Assembly: GCA_964526695.1 (NCBI GenBank)
Contig: CAZGJA010000017.1
Location: 129,744-193,743 of the forward strand
Origin: JABWBH01 sp964526695
Lineage (GTDB): Bacteria > Planctomycetota > Phycisphaerae > UBA1845
Length of the DNA stretch: 64,000 nt
Reading direction: 5' to 3'
Below, one piece after another: positions 17,907 through 25,021 of this stretch. The number at the start of each line of letters is the position of its first letter. The first letter of the stretch is position 1. The notes under the pieces are model-generated. The model was not told the origin of the DNA. It ran no database searches and was given only the letters and a program-made list of their open reading frames with translations. Made by a program: the position numbers and the translations under genes.

Positions 17907-18027
17907 TGACCGCGCCTCCCGGTCATACCCATTCGTTCTTCGCCGAGCCCGCGACGGTTTTCCGAACCGTGCAAACCGTTGCCGCCCGCGTCGTCGCGAG
18001 AGTCAACGGATCGATGTCCGATGATGG

Positions 18028-18189
18028 CTAGTCAGAATAGGTTTGGTGGGATTGGCTCTGACGATCCCAGGAACTCGACATTCGATCGTCCCACCCGAGA
18101 TTTCCGCGACATCCCACAAGGACCACGCCGGCCAGCAATGCCGCGAACATGGCCACAAACAACCCGGCTTTCTTCATGTCCTTCAACAT
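18028..18189 (-). CDS. small putative lipoprotein
   Basis: 53 residues: MLKDMKKAGLFVAMFAALLA then GVVLVGCRGNLGWDDRMSS. A charged N-terminus, a hydrophobic segment and LVGC as a lipobox-like site predict a lipidated peptide of about 25 residues, rich in Ser/Asp/Gln. The ATG at 18189 has GAGG 6 nt upstream. No family recognised; it lies between the MpsC-like gene and the response regulator, in the same direction. Confidence 0.6.
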   Translation of the reverse strand: MLKDMKKAGLFVAMFAALLAGVVLVGCRGNLGWDDRMSSSWDRQSQSHQTYSD

Positions 18190-18329
18190 TTGATTCCTCT
18201 GCTTTCGCTCCGCGCGCCTGTTGCACGCCTGAAATGTCTCCATGCACTCTCGACCTCGAGGACGGGAGGGTCGATCCGTGCGTCCCGCCGGCGCATCCGC
18301 GCGCCGCGAAGCTCCACGGCCTCCCTGGC

Positions 18330-18758
18330 TCAGTTCAGCCCGCTCGGCGTTCCCGCGACACTCGCGTTCCAGACCTCCGAGGCGATATTGTGGGCCAGCA
18401 GATAGACCTGCACGACGGTTCCGCTGGTGAACACCGCCACCACCGTCCCCGTCGCCGGCTCGATTTCCGCCGTCGCTTCCCGCACCTTCACGCCGGTGAT
18501 GCGCTGGATCTCCTGACGCATCGTGTCCGAGGCCGTGGCGAACAACTCGCGGTGAAACTCCCGCACCTTGGCGGCGCCGTCCGGCGTCGAGGCCAGCGAC
18601 TGCTCCGCCGGCGACAACGCACCGTGCAGCGTCACCACCAGCGTGCCCTCGCTCTGCACCACGGTCACCGATTTCGGAATCAGACCCGTTCGCTGGTGCT
18701 CAAAGACTCTGGCGGCTTGGCCGATTCGTTCGGCCATCGTTAAATTGGACTTGTCCAT
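18330..18758 (-). CDS. DUF2294 / MpsC-domain protein, copy 1
   Basis: 142 residues. It aligns along its length with the DUF2294 (MpsC, PF10057) pattern and with the second copy at 21838-22218: FEHQRTGLIPKSV, TLVVTLHGALSPAEQSLAST, EFHRELFATASDTM, RITGVKVREATAEIEPATG, VVAVFTS. The family was named after MpsC of the staphylococcal membrane-potential-generating locus; its biochemical role is not established. This copy has lost the YMGRGP motif present in copy 2. It is preceded by a promoter, a structured leader and an intrinsic terminator ending 46 nt upstream, so expression is probably controlled by premature termination. Confidence 0.78.
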   Translation of the reverse strand: MDKSNLTMAERIGQAARVFEHQRTGLIPKSVTVVQSEGTLVVTLHGALSPAEQSLASTPDGAAKVREFHRELFATASDTMRQEIQRITGVKVREATAEIEPATGTVVAVFTSGTVVQVYLLAHNIASEVWNASVAGTPSGLN

Positions 18759-18803
18759 CGCACGCGCCCCTCACCGCCGCGACGATCTCGTCGCGCCATG
18801 CAC

Positions 18804-18855
18804 AAAAAAAAGCCGACGGGGTCGCACCTTGGCAGATGAACGACCCCGTCGGCTT
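18804..18855 (-). terminator. intrinsic terminator in the DUF2294 leader
   Basis: Minus strand: 15-bp perfect stem (AAGCCGACGGGGTCG type; 18841-18855 with 18810-18824), 16-nt loop, then U8 (18804-18811), 46 nt before the ATG at 18758. The 5' half starts directly after the conserved leader element, so the upstream fold can compete with the terminator. Confidence 0.85.
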
Positions 18856-18970
18856 ACTCGCTGGCGGGCCTCCCGGCTGAACCGAGCTGCCCCCCAAAGT
18901 TAGTCTTCCGAATATTTTGACCCGGCAGGCTGCGCGAGCCGTAAAAACGCCCTCGCACCCACCACGGCAT
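18856..18970 (-). promoter_or_regulatory. structured RNA leader, copy 1 (riboswitch-like)
   Basis: Minus-strand leader from about 18970 to the terminator. It shares with the leader at 21511-21619 the ordered blocks GTCAAA, TCGGA-GACT-A, GGGGCAGC, a small hairpin (ccgag 18882-18886 with cccgg 18872-18876), GGC-CG and GTAAGCCGACG. CUCG (18883-18886) can instead pair with CGAG (18857-18860). In copy 2 these are CCCG and CGGG, a compensatory change. This looks like an RNA switch coupled to a terminator; I could not assign it to a known riboswitch class. Confidence 0.65.
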
Positions 18971-18975
18971 TAATA

Positions 18976-19003
18976 AGTATATACCCTGCTTTTGAAAAAG
19001 CAA
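18976..19003 (-). promoter_or_regulatory. promoter of the copy 1 leader
   Basis: Minus strand TTGCTT (18998-19003), 16-nt spacer, TATACT (18976-18981). The hexamers and spacing closely resemble the promoter of the second leader (TTGCAT-16-TATGCT). Confidence 0.7.
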
Positions 19004-19270
19004 GTGCCTTTTTCTCGGTCCCTGCCGGACGCTGCTTAGAAGGGGTTGTTCGGAACTCCGGTCTTGCGTCTCCTGAAAGCCCCCAGGTCATCTGCCTGCC
19101 CCGATTCGATCAGGCGGACTCGACCTCGCGGTCATCTGTAACAATACATGCAGCAGGAACTTATGAGCGAGCGCCGCATTTGCCCTCGCGCTGCTGGCAA
19201 GTTTGCATCCAGAGGCTCCAAGCGTTTATCCCCATTCGACCGCACAGCAGGGGCTATCCACCTCTACTGA

Positions 19271-19751
19271 GTCTCCAGTTGGCTCCGGTTGCCGGGCTTT
19301 GGAATTGCATGAACTTACGATCGTGCAGGGAAACCGACCGGAGGCTCTGTGCCCCGGAGAGCTTGGGATTTTTTGAATGACCCGCCCACGAAACACCAAA
19401 TTCGGGTACCGGAACGTAGGTTCCTGACCCAAAACATGGGTGTTCGTGAGGGGTCGGTCGGAAAAAATCCCAAGCTCGGAGGGGCAACCGAGAATAGCCC
19501 AGCGATTTATCGCTGGGGGGTTCGCGGCGGTGGACCGAAAGTCCCGGAGGGACGGCTGAAGCACGGAGATGAAGTGTGCACATAGCGATCAAGATCAGTC
19601 GTCCCTCCGGGACTTCGCCGCCCAACGCCGCGTCTCCCAGCCATGAATGGCTGGGCTATTCTCGAATGCCCCTCCGGGGCACAAAGGCGCGCCACATCGC
19701 AACCTCAAGAAAACCGATTCGTTCCGCACCGGAGTCAGTTGGACACTCAGG
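19271..19751 (+). repeat. composite non-coding repeat, copy 1 (contains a MITE)
   Basis: A long element that matches 55366-55727 in reverse orientation. Shared blocks in order: CCAGTTGGCTCCGGTTGC, GCATGAACTTACGATC, GTGCCCCGG, AGCCCAGCGATTTATCGCTG, GAAAGTCCCGGAGGGACGG, GTCCCTCCGGGACT, AGCCATGAATGGCTGGGCTA, TGCCCCTCCGGGGCACAA, GCAACCTCAAGA, GGAGTCAG and ACTCAGG. Palindromes dominate and there is no coding potential. Together with flanking DNA this fills the gene-free stretch 19004-20016. Confidence 0.75.
19360..19476. mobile_element. 117-bp MITE-like insertion with 5-bp target duplication
   Basis: Begins AGCTTGGGATTTTTT and ends with its exact reverse complement AAAAAATCCCAAGCT (15-bp terminal inverted repeats, extended imperfectly). 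It is flanked by CGGAG on both sides (19355-19359, 19477-19481). The second copy of the host repeat, at 55.6 kb, lacks this segment, so an empty-site comparison is available within the window. No transposase inside; the mobilising element is not in the window. Confidence 0.8.
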
Positions 19752-20016
19752 TCCACCTCTTTGTATCCGCAATCGGCGCAGGCCATGCGGCATGGCTTGA
19801 TCGACGCGTGACGTTCTGGACGCGCTGACTGCTTGCGGCTGTCTGCCTCAGCCTGAGCCGCGCTTCGGGGGCGCAATCCCGCCCACAGGGGCCGTTGAAC
19901 AAGATGCGAAACGGTGTCGCGTCGACAGATGAAAGCCCGTGAGAGGGGAATCTCGACCCTTCGAGACTCCTCCCCCACGGATCCCACCTCAGGTCATGCG
20001 CTCAAGGCGCTCGTGC

Positions 20017-20550
20017 TCAGCCGCAGGCGACGTCGCACGCGGTTTTTTCCGCTCGTTGCCACGCATCGTGCGTCGCGCCCTTCACCATGCTCCAGTTCAA
20101 CTTCGACAGCCCGCGATGGCTCTCCCAGTCACGAGCCAACTGCGGCTCGACATCGTTGAACGTCTTGCCGTGGCTCGTCGCGAAACTCTGCCAGCCATAC
20201 TGAAACGCGGGTCCATACTGCTCATACGGCGTGCCCTGCGTAAAGTACGGGCGGCTGAGGTGCTCCTTGCGCCAGTACTCGTGTTCGGCGGTCGGATTGA
20301 GCGGCGCCGCGGTGAGTGCGCCGACGGCGCGTTTCCCGGCGGCCGCAGCGCTCGCGACCGCGCCCACGACCGCGTCCTTGGCGACGGTGGCCGCATGGCC
20401 GATCGCGCCTCCGATCGCGGCGCCCTTCGCGCGTCCCGCGTCCTCGATGGCGTGCGGCGCATCAGCGCACGGCGCGCAAGCCGCCGAAGCCTTGTGCTTG
20501 TCGCCCTTGCCATTCCGGGGCGACACACCTTCATGCTGTTTCGAATCCAT
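20017..20550 (-). CDS. conserved hypothetical protein with Gly/Ala-rich N-terminal half (stress-associated type)
   Basis: 177 residues. The first half is Ala/Gly/Lys-rich (GRAKGAAIGGAIGHAATVAK, VVGAVASAAAAGKRAVGAL) and could form a glycine-zipper-like amphipathic segment. The second half, HEYWRKEHLSRPYFTQGTPY followed by EQYGPAFQYGWQSFATSHGK, FNDVEPQLARDWESHRG and LNWSMVKGATHDAWQR, is a conserved module I recognise from small bacterial proteins next to stress genes. It has no assigned function. The ATG at 20550 has AAAGGAG 8 nt upstream. Downstream of, and in the same direction as, the DUF892 gene. Confidence 0.72.
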   Translation of the reverse strand: MDSKQHEGVSPRNGKGDKHKASAACAPCADAPHAIEDAGRAKGAAIGGAIGHAATVAKDAVVGAVASAAAAGKRAVGALTAAPLNPTAEHEYWRKEHLSRPYFTQGTPYEQYGPAFQYGWQSFATSHGKTFNDVEPQLARDWESHRGLSKLNWSMVKGATHDAWQRAEKTACDVACG

Positions 20551-20665
20551 TCTTGAATCTCCTTTGTAAATGTCCTGTCCTCGCAAATCACGTTTTCCGC
20601 ATCAGTCACCTGACGCGGGCCCACCTGCTCCACTCGTTGCACCGAGGCCAAGGCGCCTCGGTCCC

Positions 20666-21166
20666 TCATCGCCCGGCTTGGACCGGTTCCGGGTGGATCA
20701 CCCGTTCCGCCAGCTCGGTGAAGCTCTCATCCGTCGCGCGCTCATCGTCCAGCGTCTGCTGGAGAAGCCCGGCGGAAGTCCCTTCCTCGAGCATCTCGGC
20801 GTAGGTTCGCGCGCAGCCGTAGCCGGCCATCTCGTAGTGCTCGACGCGCTGCGCCACGGAGATCAGCCCCGCGTCCTTGATCGCCGGGTCGCCGTCCGCC
20901 CGGATCATCTCCTCGGCTTCCTCGAGGATGCCCTTCATCGCCTTGCACGTCGTTCTCTCGGGCTTCTCCTTCAGCGAAGCGAAGGCGCGTTCCAGTCGCC
21001 GCACGTGCTCCCGGGTCTGATCCAGGTGCCGCTCAAAAGCCAGGCGCAAGTCCTCGGACGAGGCCGCCTTGACCATCTTCGGCAGCACCTTGACCAGTTG
21101 CCGCTCCGCGTCGTGCAGATCATTCAACTCATGGATGAACAACGATCTCAACGAATCCAGTTTCAT
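20666..21166 (-). CDS. DUF892 ferritin-like protein (YciE/YciF family)
   Basis: 166 residues beginning MKLDSLRSLFIHELNDLHDA, with ERQLVKVLPKMVKAASSEDL, HLDQTREHVRRLERAFASLK, TCKAMKGILEEAEEMI and HYEMAGYGCARTYAEML. These are the helices and carboxylate/His pattern of the DUF892 ferritin-like four-helix fold. Family members are induced by osmotic or general stress in enterobacteria; metal binding is likely but the reaction is unknown. A 290-nt untranslated stretch separates it from the terminator of leader copy 2. The frame stays open upstream of 21166 but without homology. Confidence 0.85.
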   Translation of the reverse strand: MKLDSLRSLFIHELNDLHDAERQLVKVLPKMVKAASSEDLRLAFERHLDQTREHVRRLERAFASLKEKPERTTCKAMKGILEEAEEMIRADGDPAIKDAGLISVAQRVEHYEMAGYGCARTYAEMLEEGTSAGLLQQTLDDERATDESFTELAERVIHPEPVQAGR

Positions 21167-21458
21167 CGCCCCTGCTCCCTTCGTTTCCCCCGCATCGTGG
21201 ATCCTGCAGCGATCCGTCCAAGGGACGTGACTTGCCCGTCGCGGAACCGCACGTGCAGCCTGTGTTGTTGGCGCAGCCTGCGCATCAGAGCCTGGCCGCC
21301 CTCCCGGACGGACCCCCTTCAGCCCGACTTTCCGCGGCGCGCCGAACCGCTCTGCCGCCCAGGGCACGCAGCCGTTTCGGCCTTCAACGATCGCAAGAAA
21401 ACACGAGCTCAGGGGGGTTCGTGACGTGGAATCGTCGCGCGACACGTCCGCCTCGCAC

Positions 21459-21510
21459 AAAAAAAAGCCGACGTGATGGCGTACCCGCAGGTACACGATC
21501 ACGTCGGCTT
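21459..21510 (-). terminator. intrinsic terminator in the DUF892 leader
   Basis: Minus strand: 13-bp stem (21498-21510 with 21465-21477, AAGCCGACGTGAT type) with an internal GTACC/GGTAC hairpin, then U8 (21459-21466). Its 5' half AAGCCGACG is identical to that of the terminator at 18804-18855. Confidence 0.82.
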
Positions 21511-21619
21511 ACCCGTCACCGAGCCACCCGGCAAAACCGGGCTGCCCCTTAATCAGTCATCCGAAACTTTGACGCGGCTTGGGATGGCCTTGGTTCAAGC
21601 CCTCCATGCTCCGCATCGG
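21511..21619 (-). promoter_or_regulatory. structured RNA leader, copy 2 (riboswitch-like)
   Basis: Homologous to the leader at 18856-18970: GTCAAA, TCGGATGACTGA, GGGGCAGC, hairpin CCCGG/CCGGG (21537-21541 with 21527-21531), GGCTCG and GGGTAAGCCGACG. The alternative pairing is CCCG (21538-21541) with CGGG (21512-21515), the compensated partner of CUCG/CGAG in copy 1. The leader lies upstream of DUF892 on the same strand. Confidence 0.65.
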
Positions 21620-21625
21620 CAGGGC

Positions 21626-21653
21626 AGCATACCCCAACGGGCGTAGAATGCAA
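21626..21653 (-). promoter_or_regulatory. promoter of the copy 2 leader
   Basis: Minus strand TTGCAT (21648-21653), 16-nt spacer, TATGCT (21626-21631); predicted start near 21619. The rest of 21654-21837 holds no gene. Confidence 0.65.
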
Positions 21654-21837
21654 GCGCCTGTTTTCGGGCGACTTCCCAAATCGGGCGCAGAGGTTATCCT
21701 GCTAGACGAGCAGGCGGTTCGCTGGCCCGGCCTATCCGCCTGATGGGCAGGCTGTTACCAGGCTTGATTCACAGAAGCTCTGGATGCGCTTCTGCAAACA
21801 CGGTGCAGCTTCAAATCGCGCGGGTCGGAGAGAACCC

Positions 21838-22218
21838 ATGCACACGCAGGGCGAAATGGAAGCCGCGATCTGTAACGCCATGGTCAACTTCGAGCAGGAG
21901 TACATGGGCCGAGGCCCCAAGGACGTGCACACCTATATCATCGGCGAACTCATCGTCGTTCGGCTCCAAGGCGTCCTGACCGCGGCCGAGCGACGACTCG
22001 TGAGCACGCTCCCCACTGAAAAGGGGCGGGATCTGCTTAAGCAGGTGCGCACCCAGTTGATCGATGCCGCCCGCCCAATCCTGGAGCCGCTCATCGAGGG
22101 AATCACGGGATCGAAGGTCGTCAGCCTGCACCATGACATCAGCACGGCGACTGGCGAGGAGCTCGTGGTGTTCACCATGGAGTCGACGTCCACGATGCGT
22201 GAGAAGCGAACGAAGTGA
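21838..22218 (+). CDS. DUF2294 / MpsC-domain protein, copy 2
   Basis: 126 residues, close to the family consensus: NAMVNFEQEYMGRGPKDVHT, YIIGELIVVRLQGVLTAAER, EKGRDLLKQVRTQLIDAARP, GITGSKVVSLHHDISTATGE, ELVVFTME. It retains the YMGRGPK motif missing from copy 1. The ATG at 21838 has GGAG 7 nt upstream. It is transcribed divergently from DUF892 and converges with the TIGR03790 gene. Paralogy with copy 1 within 3.5 kb suggests an old duplication or recruitment of both into one stress locus. Confidence 0.85.
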   Translation: MHTQGEMEAAICNAMVNFEQEYMGRGPKDVHTYIIGELIVVRLQGVLTAAERRLVSTLPTEKGRDLLKQVRTQLIDAARPILEPLIEGITGSKVVSLHHDISTATGEELVVFTMESTSTMREKRTK

Positions 22219-22249
22219 CGTCATCGCCGATGCAAGTCCGGCAGCCCGT

Positions 22250-23908
22250 TCATGGGTTTCGAGCCTCCGCGCCGCCGGGTTGAAGCGATTCCATCGCGCT
22301 GCGCAGCGAGTACTGCGGATTACGCGCGAACGGTCGATAAAGCGGATCGCCGATCAGCGCCATGCGCCAGGACAGCATCGGATTCGTCCGCGCGTAGCAT
22401 TCCACCAGCGTCAGCTCGCCGCTCATCAGCAGCGCGAAGAACGCCGTGGGGCGCGGGAACGCCGTCAGGTAGGGCTCGGACGTCGGTCCCAGCGTGGCCG
22501 CCACGCCGTCGCGCAGCAGCCCCGCGCACCAGTACGCCTTGTCCTCACGGCGAAGGCTCGCCAGCTCAAAGCTGGCGATGTGGAAGCCGACCGCTCCCGG
22601 TCGCGGCTTCAGCGCCGGCACGTATTTCGCAAGGCTGTACCACCCGCAGTAGAGCGCCGCGTCCGGCGCGCTGCCTTCGGCGAACACGTCCGGCCGGTCA
22701 TCCAGAACGACGGGCAGCTTCGTGTGCCTCCGCGTCCACGTCGCCAACATGCGGAGGTCGTCGTCGTATTCGCGATACGCACCGTCCTTCAGCCCGCGCG
22801 CATCGATGTAGAACGTGCCGGTCAGCCCGGTCTTCTCCACTTCGACCGCGTCGGTGATGAGTCGGCGGGCGATGGCCGGCGTCGGAGCGTCGATTCGCGC
22901 GACCATCAGGATGCGCGGACCTTCCGGCGGCGCGACCGGCGCGACCGGGTTGAACATGCACGCCGGATTCTCCGTCCACCGCGTCAGCGGAACGTCCTCG
23001 TGCAGCACCAGCGCCAGCTCGCTGTCGAACGCGGCCTCGCTGTCCGTCGGCGTCAGCGCCTCGATGCGCTGCGTCAGGAGCTTGACGGCGCCCGCCAGTC
23101 CGCGCGAGGTCTGCAACGCCGCAGTCCAGCGATCGAACGCGGGATCGTCCGGAAGCGATGCCATGCCCCGCGTGATCTCAGCTTCGGCCTGCGCCGCCTC
23201 CTGCTGGGTGCGTTCGAGGGCATCCGTCCGGATGTTCGACGCCTCCACGCCGTTCGTCGCCCCGAGGATGGCCGTCAGCCCTTGCACCTCCCCGATCCAC
23301 TTCATGAGCCGACGGCGCTGCTCCGGCTGCTCCTCGACCGGCAGCGCCTTGCCATGATCCCACCAGCGCCGCAGGAGGCTGTTGGTGCGCAGCGCCGGAT
23401 TGTCCCGATCCGCGGCGACATCGCGGTCCACCAGCGCCTGCACGCGCGGCGGCAGCGCGGCGGAGGCCTCCTGAAGTTTCACCGCCCAGTCGGATTCAAG
23501 CGCCGACCGCCTCAGCGTCAGCGCGCCGGCCTGCCGCGCGTCGGCCTCGGTCGGCTTGACCGCTTCGACTTTCAGCGGCACGTCGTAGAAGGTCACGAGG
23601 CAGCGGATGTCGCGTTGGGGCATGGCCTCGCCGGCAAGAAACGCCCGAACTTGGACGGCAAGGCGTTCGTATTCCGCCCGGGTGACGGACTCGCGCAGCG
23701 GCGCATCGAGCGCCACCATCTGATCGCGCGGGATGGCGCGGGCGTCAGCGTAGTACGTCGCCAGCTCCCGCGAGGCCTCGCTCTTTCCGTTGTAGATGAG
23801 CGCGCACTGACCGGGCGTCAATTCACCCCTCGCCGGGGAAAACAAGCCCACCGCAGCCATGACGGTCAAGACGATCGCGGCCCTCCATGCATCAAGTCGT
23901 GATCTCAT
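22250..23908 (-). CDS. TIGR03790 family secreted protein
   Basis: 552 residues with a signal peptide (AAIVLTVMAAVGLFSPARG). Family-like segments: LIYNGKSEASRELATYYADA, RAIPRDQMVALDAPLRESVT, RCLVTFYDVPLKVE, RILMVARIDAPTPAIARRLI, GTFYIDARGL, GAVGFHIASFELASLR, WCAGLLRDGVAATLGPTSEP, MSWRMALIGDPLYRPF. TIGR03790 proteins occur in planctomycetes and other environmental bacteria, are exported and have no known function. A long helical insertion rich in Arg/Glu lies in the middle (about 125-260). Convergent with DUF2294 copy 2. Confidence 0.82.
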   Translation of the reverse strand: MRSRLDAWRAAIVLTVMAAVGLFSPARGELTPGQCALIYNGKSEASRELATYYADARAIPRDQMVALDAPLRESVTRAEYERLAVQVRAFLAGEAMPQRDIRCLVTFYDVPLKVEAVKPTEADARQAGALTLRRSALESDWAVKLQEASAALPPRVQALVDRDVAADRDNPALRTNSLLRRWWDHGKALPVEEQPEQRRRLMKWIGEVQGLTAILGATNGVEASNIRTDALERTQQEAAQAEAEITRGMASLPDDPAFDRWTAALQTSRGLAGAVKLLTQRIEALTPTDSEAAFDSELALVLHEDVPLTRWTENPACMFNPVAPVAPPEGPRILMVARIDAPTPAIARRLITDAVEVEKTGLTGTFYIDARGLKDGAYREYDDDLRMLATWTRRHTKLPVVLDDRPDVFAEGSAPDAALYCGWYSLAKYVPALKPRPGAVGFHIASFELASLRREDKAYWCAGLLRDGVAATLGPTSEPYLTAFPRPTAFFALLMSGELTLVECYARTNPMLSWRMALIGDPLYRPFARNPQYSLRSAMESLQPGGAEARNP

Positions 23909-24565
23909 GTTCGTTCCATGAACGCCCTGCCGTGCATGCGGTTGTGTGTTCCAAGCATGAACGCAGAATCCGCCGCGCTGCCGAACAGTGCGCGGCGCGC
24001 GATCTAAGAAGAACCGCAGAATGTTCTACGCCGTTCCACCAGCGCCGCCTGACGGATGCTTCGGATTGTAATCGATCGGGCGCGGAAGCGTGTTTCGGCG
24101 CGGCCGCCACGCGCCGTCATGGGCCGGCTTCAGCCGGGCGGTTATTGCCACCGCCTTCAGGCGGTGGGCGCATCCGGCAGCGCGCCGCCAGCCGGGCTTC
24201 AGCCGGCTTGCACTCCCCACATAGCAAGCCCGGCTGAAGCCGGCTCTCTACATGACTTGGGCGCTCACCCCACCCGCTCAAGCGGGTGGCAAACGCCGGT
24301 CGGCTGAAGCCGACCCGCTCACACGCTGATCCATTCTCACAGCGTCTTCCTTTCGGACGTCCCGGATTCGGACTCCACGCGTGGCAACGGGGCAATCCTC
24401 TTGCGGTTATACTTAGACCCCGTCCATCCACCTCACGGGGCCGCTGCTGCGGACCCGTGCCACCCGCCAACGTCAACCCGCCAACGCCCAACGGCCAACG
24501 GCCAACGGCCAGTGGTCACTCGTTCTTCGTTGATACTTAGCGGGATCTCCGGCACGCTGCGCCCG
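23909..24565. repeat. gene-free region with two palindromic repeat families
   Basis: 24118-24325 carries about six GCCGGCTTCAGCCGG-type palindromes, including a pair around CACCGCCTTCAGGCGGTGGG and CACCCGCTCAAGCGGGTGGC. 24434-24465 has CACGGGGCCGCTGCTGCGGA, a family also at 53777, 59903 and 60050. 24470-24515 is a short tandem of AACGGCC. No gene seen. Confidence 0.65.
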
Positions 24566-25015
24566 TCAAAACGCCTTCTTCGAATCGAGCAAAATGCACA
24601 CCGGTCCGTCGTTGTCCGTGCGCACGCACATGTCCGCGCCGAACACGCCCCGTTGAACGCTCAATCCCAATCCCGTCAGCGCGTGACAGAACGCATCATA
24701 CCACCGCCGCGCTGATTCCGCCGGGGCGGCCGAGTCGAAGCTCGGGCGTCGACCCTTCCGCGCGTCGGCGCTCACGGTGAACGCGCTGACCACCAGCACG
24801 CTCCCGCCGACGTCGCGCACGTCGCGGTTGAGTCGCCCTTCCTCATCGGGGAGAATGCGCAGCCCGCTGAGCTTGTCCGCCAGCGCGGCGACATCCTCCG
24901 CGGTGTCGTCGCGGTCCACGCCGAGGTACACGTGCAGGCCCGGGCCGATGGATGCGACCGCCTGACCGTCGACTTCGACGGAGGCGAACCGAACACGTTG
25001 AACGACGGCGCGCAT
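24566..25015 (-). CDS. dtd: D-aminoacyl-tRNA deacylase, motif variant
   Basis: Hydrolyses D-amino acids (and glycine from mischarged tRNA-Ala) from tRNA. 149 residues, standard length: MRAVVQRVRFASVEVDGQAV, GPGLHVYLGVDRDDT, LSGLRILPDEEGRLNRDVRD, ARKGRRPSFDSAAP, FGADMCVRTDNDGPVCILLD. Both active-site motifs deviate: the usual SQxT is SAFT and the usual NxGPVT is NDGPVC, checked in the DNA. Overall similarity is strong, so either specificity or activity may be altered. It is 6 bp from the WYL regulator gene, likely one operon. Confidence 0.88.
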   Translation of the reverse strand: MRAVVQRVRFASVEVDGQAVASIGPGLHVYLGVDRDDTAEDVAALADKLSGLRILPDEEGRLNRDVRDVGGSVLVVSAFTVSADARKGRRPSFDSAAPAESARRWYDAFCHALTGLGLSVQRGVFGADMCVRTDNDGPVCILLDSKKAF

Positions 25016-25021
25016 GAACGG

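Noticed and set aside
18804..18970. Assignment of the leaders to a named riboswitch (c-di-GMP-I, ydaO, yybP-ykoY, fluoride, cobalamin, TPP)
   Set aside because: The conserved cores of these classes, as I know them, are not present; left unassigned rather than forced.
19271..20000. Several short overlapping frames in the composite repeat
   Set aside because: They translate the palindromes themselves (for example WLGYSRMPLRGT) on both strands; no independent support.
22064..23902. 612-codon plus-strand frame
   Set aside because: Antisense to the TIGR03790 gene; composition (Arg/His/Gln-rich) is typical of shadow frames.
24434..24540. Possible direct-repeat array of CCAACG/AACGGCC
   Set aside because: Only a short degenerate tandem with no regular unit.
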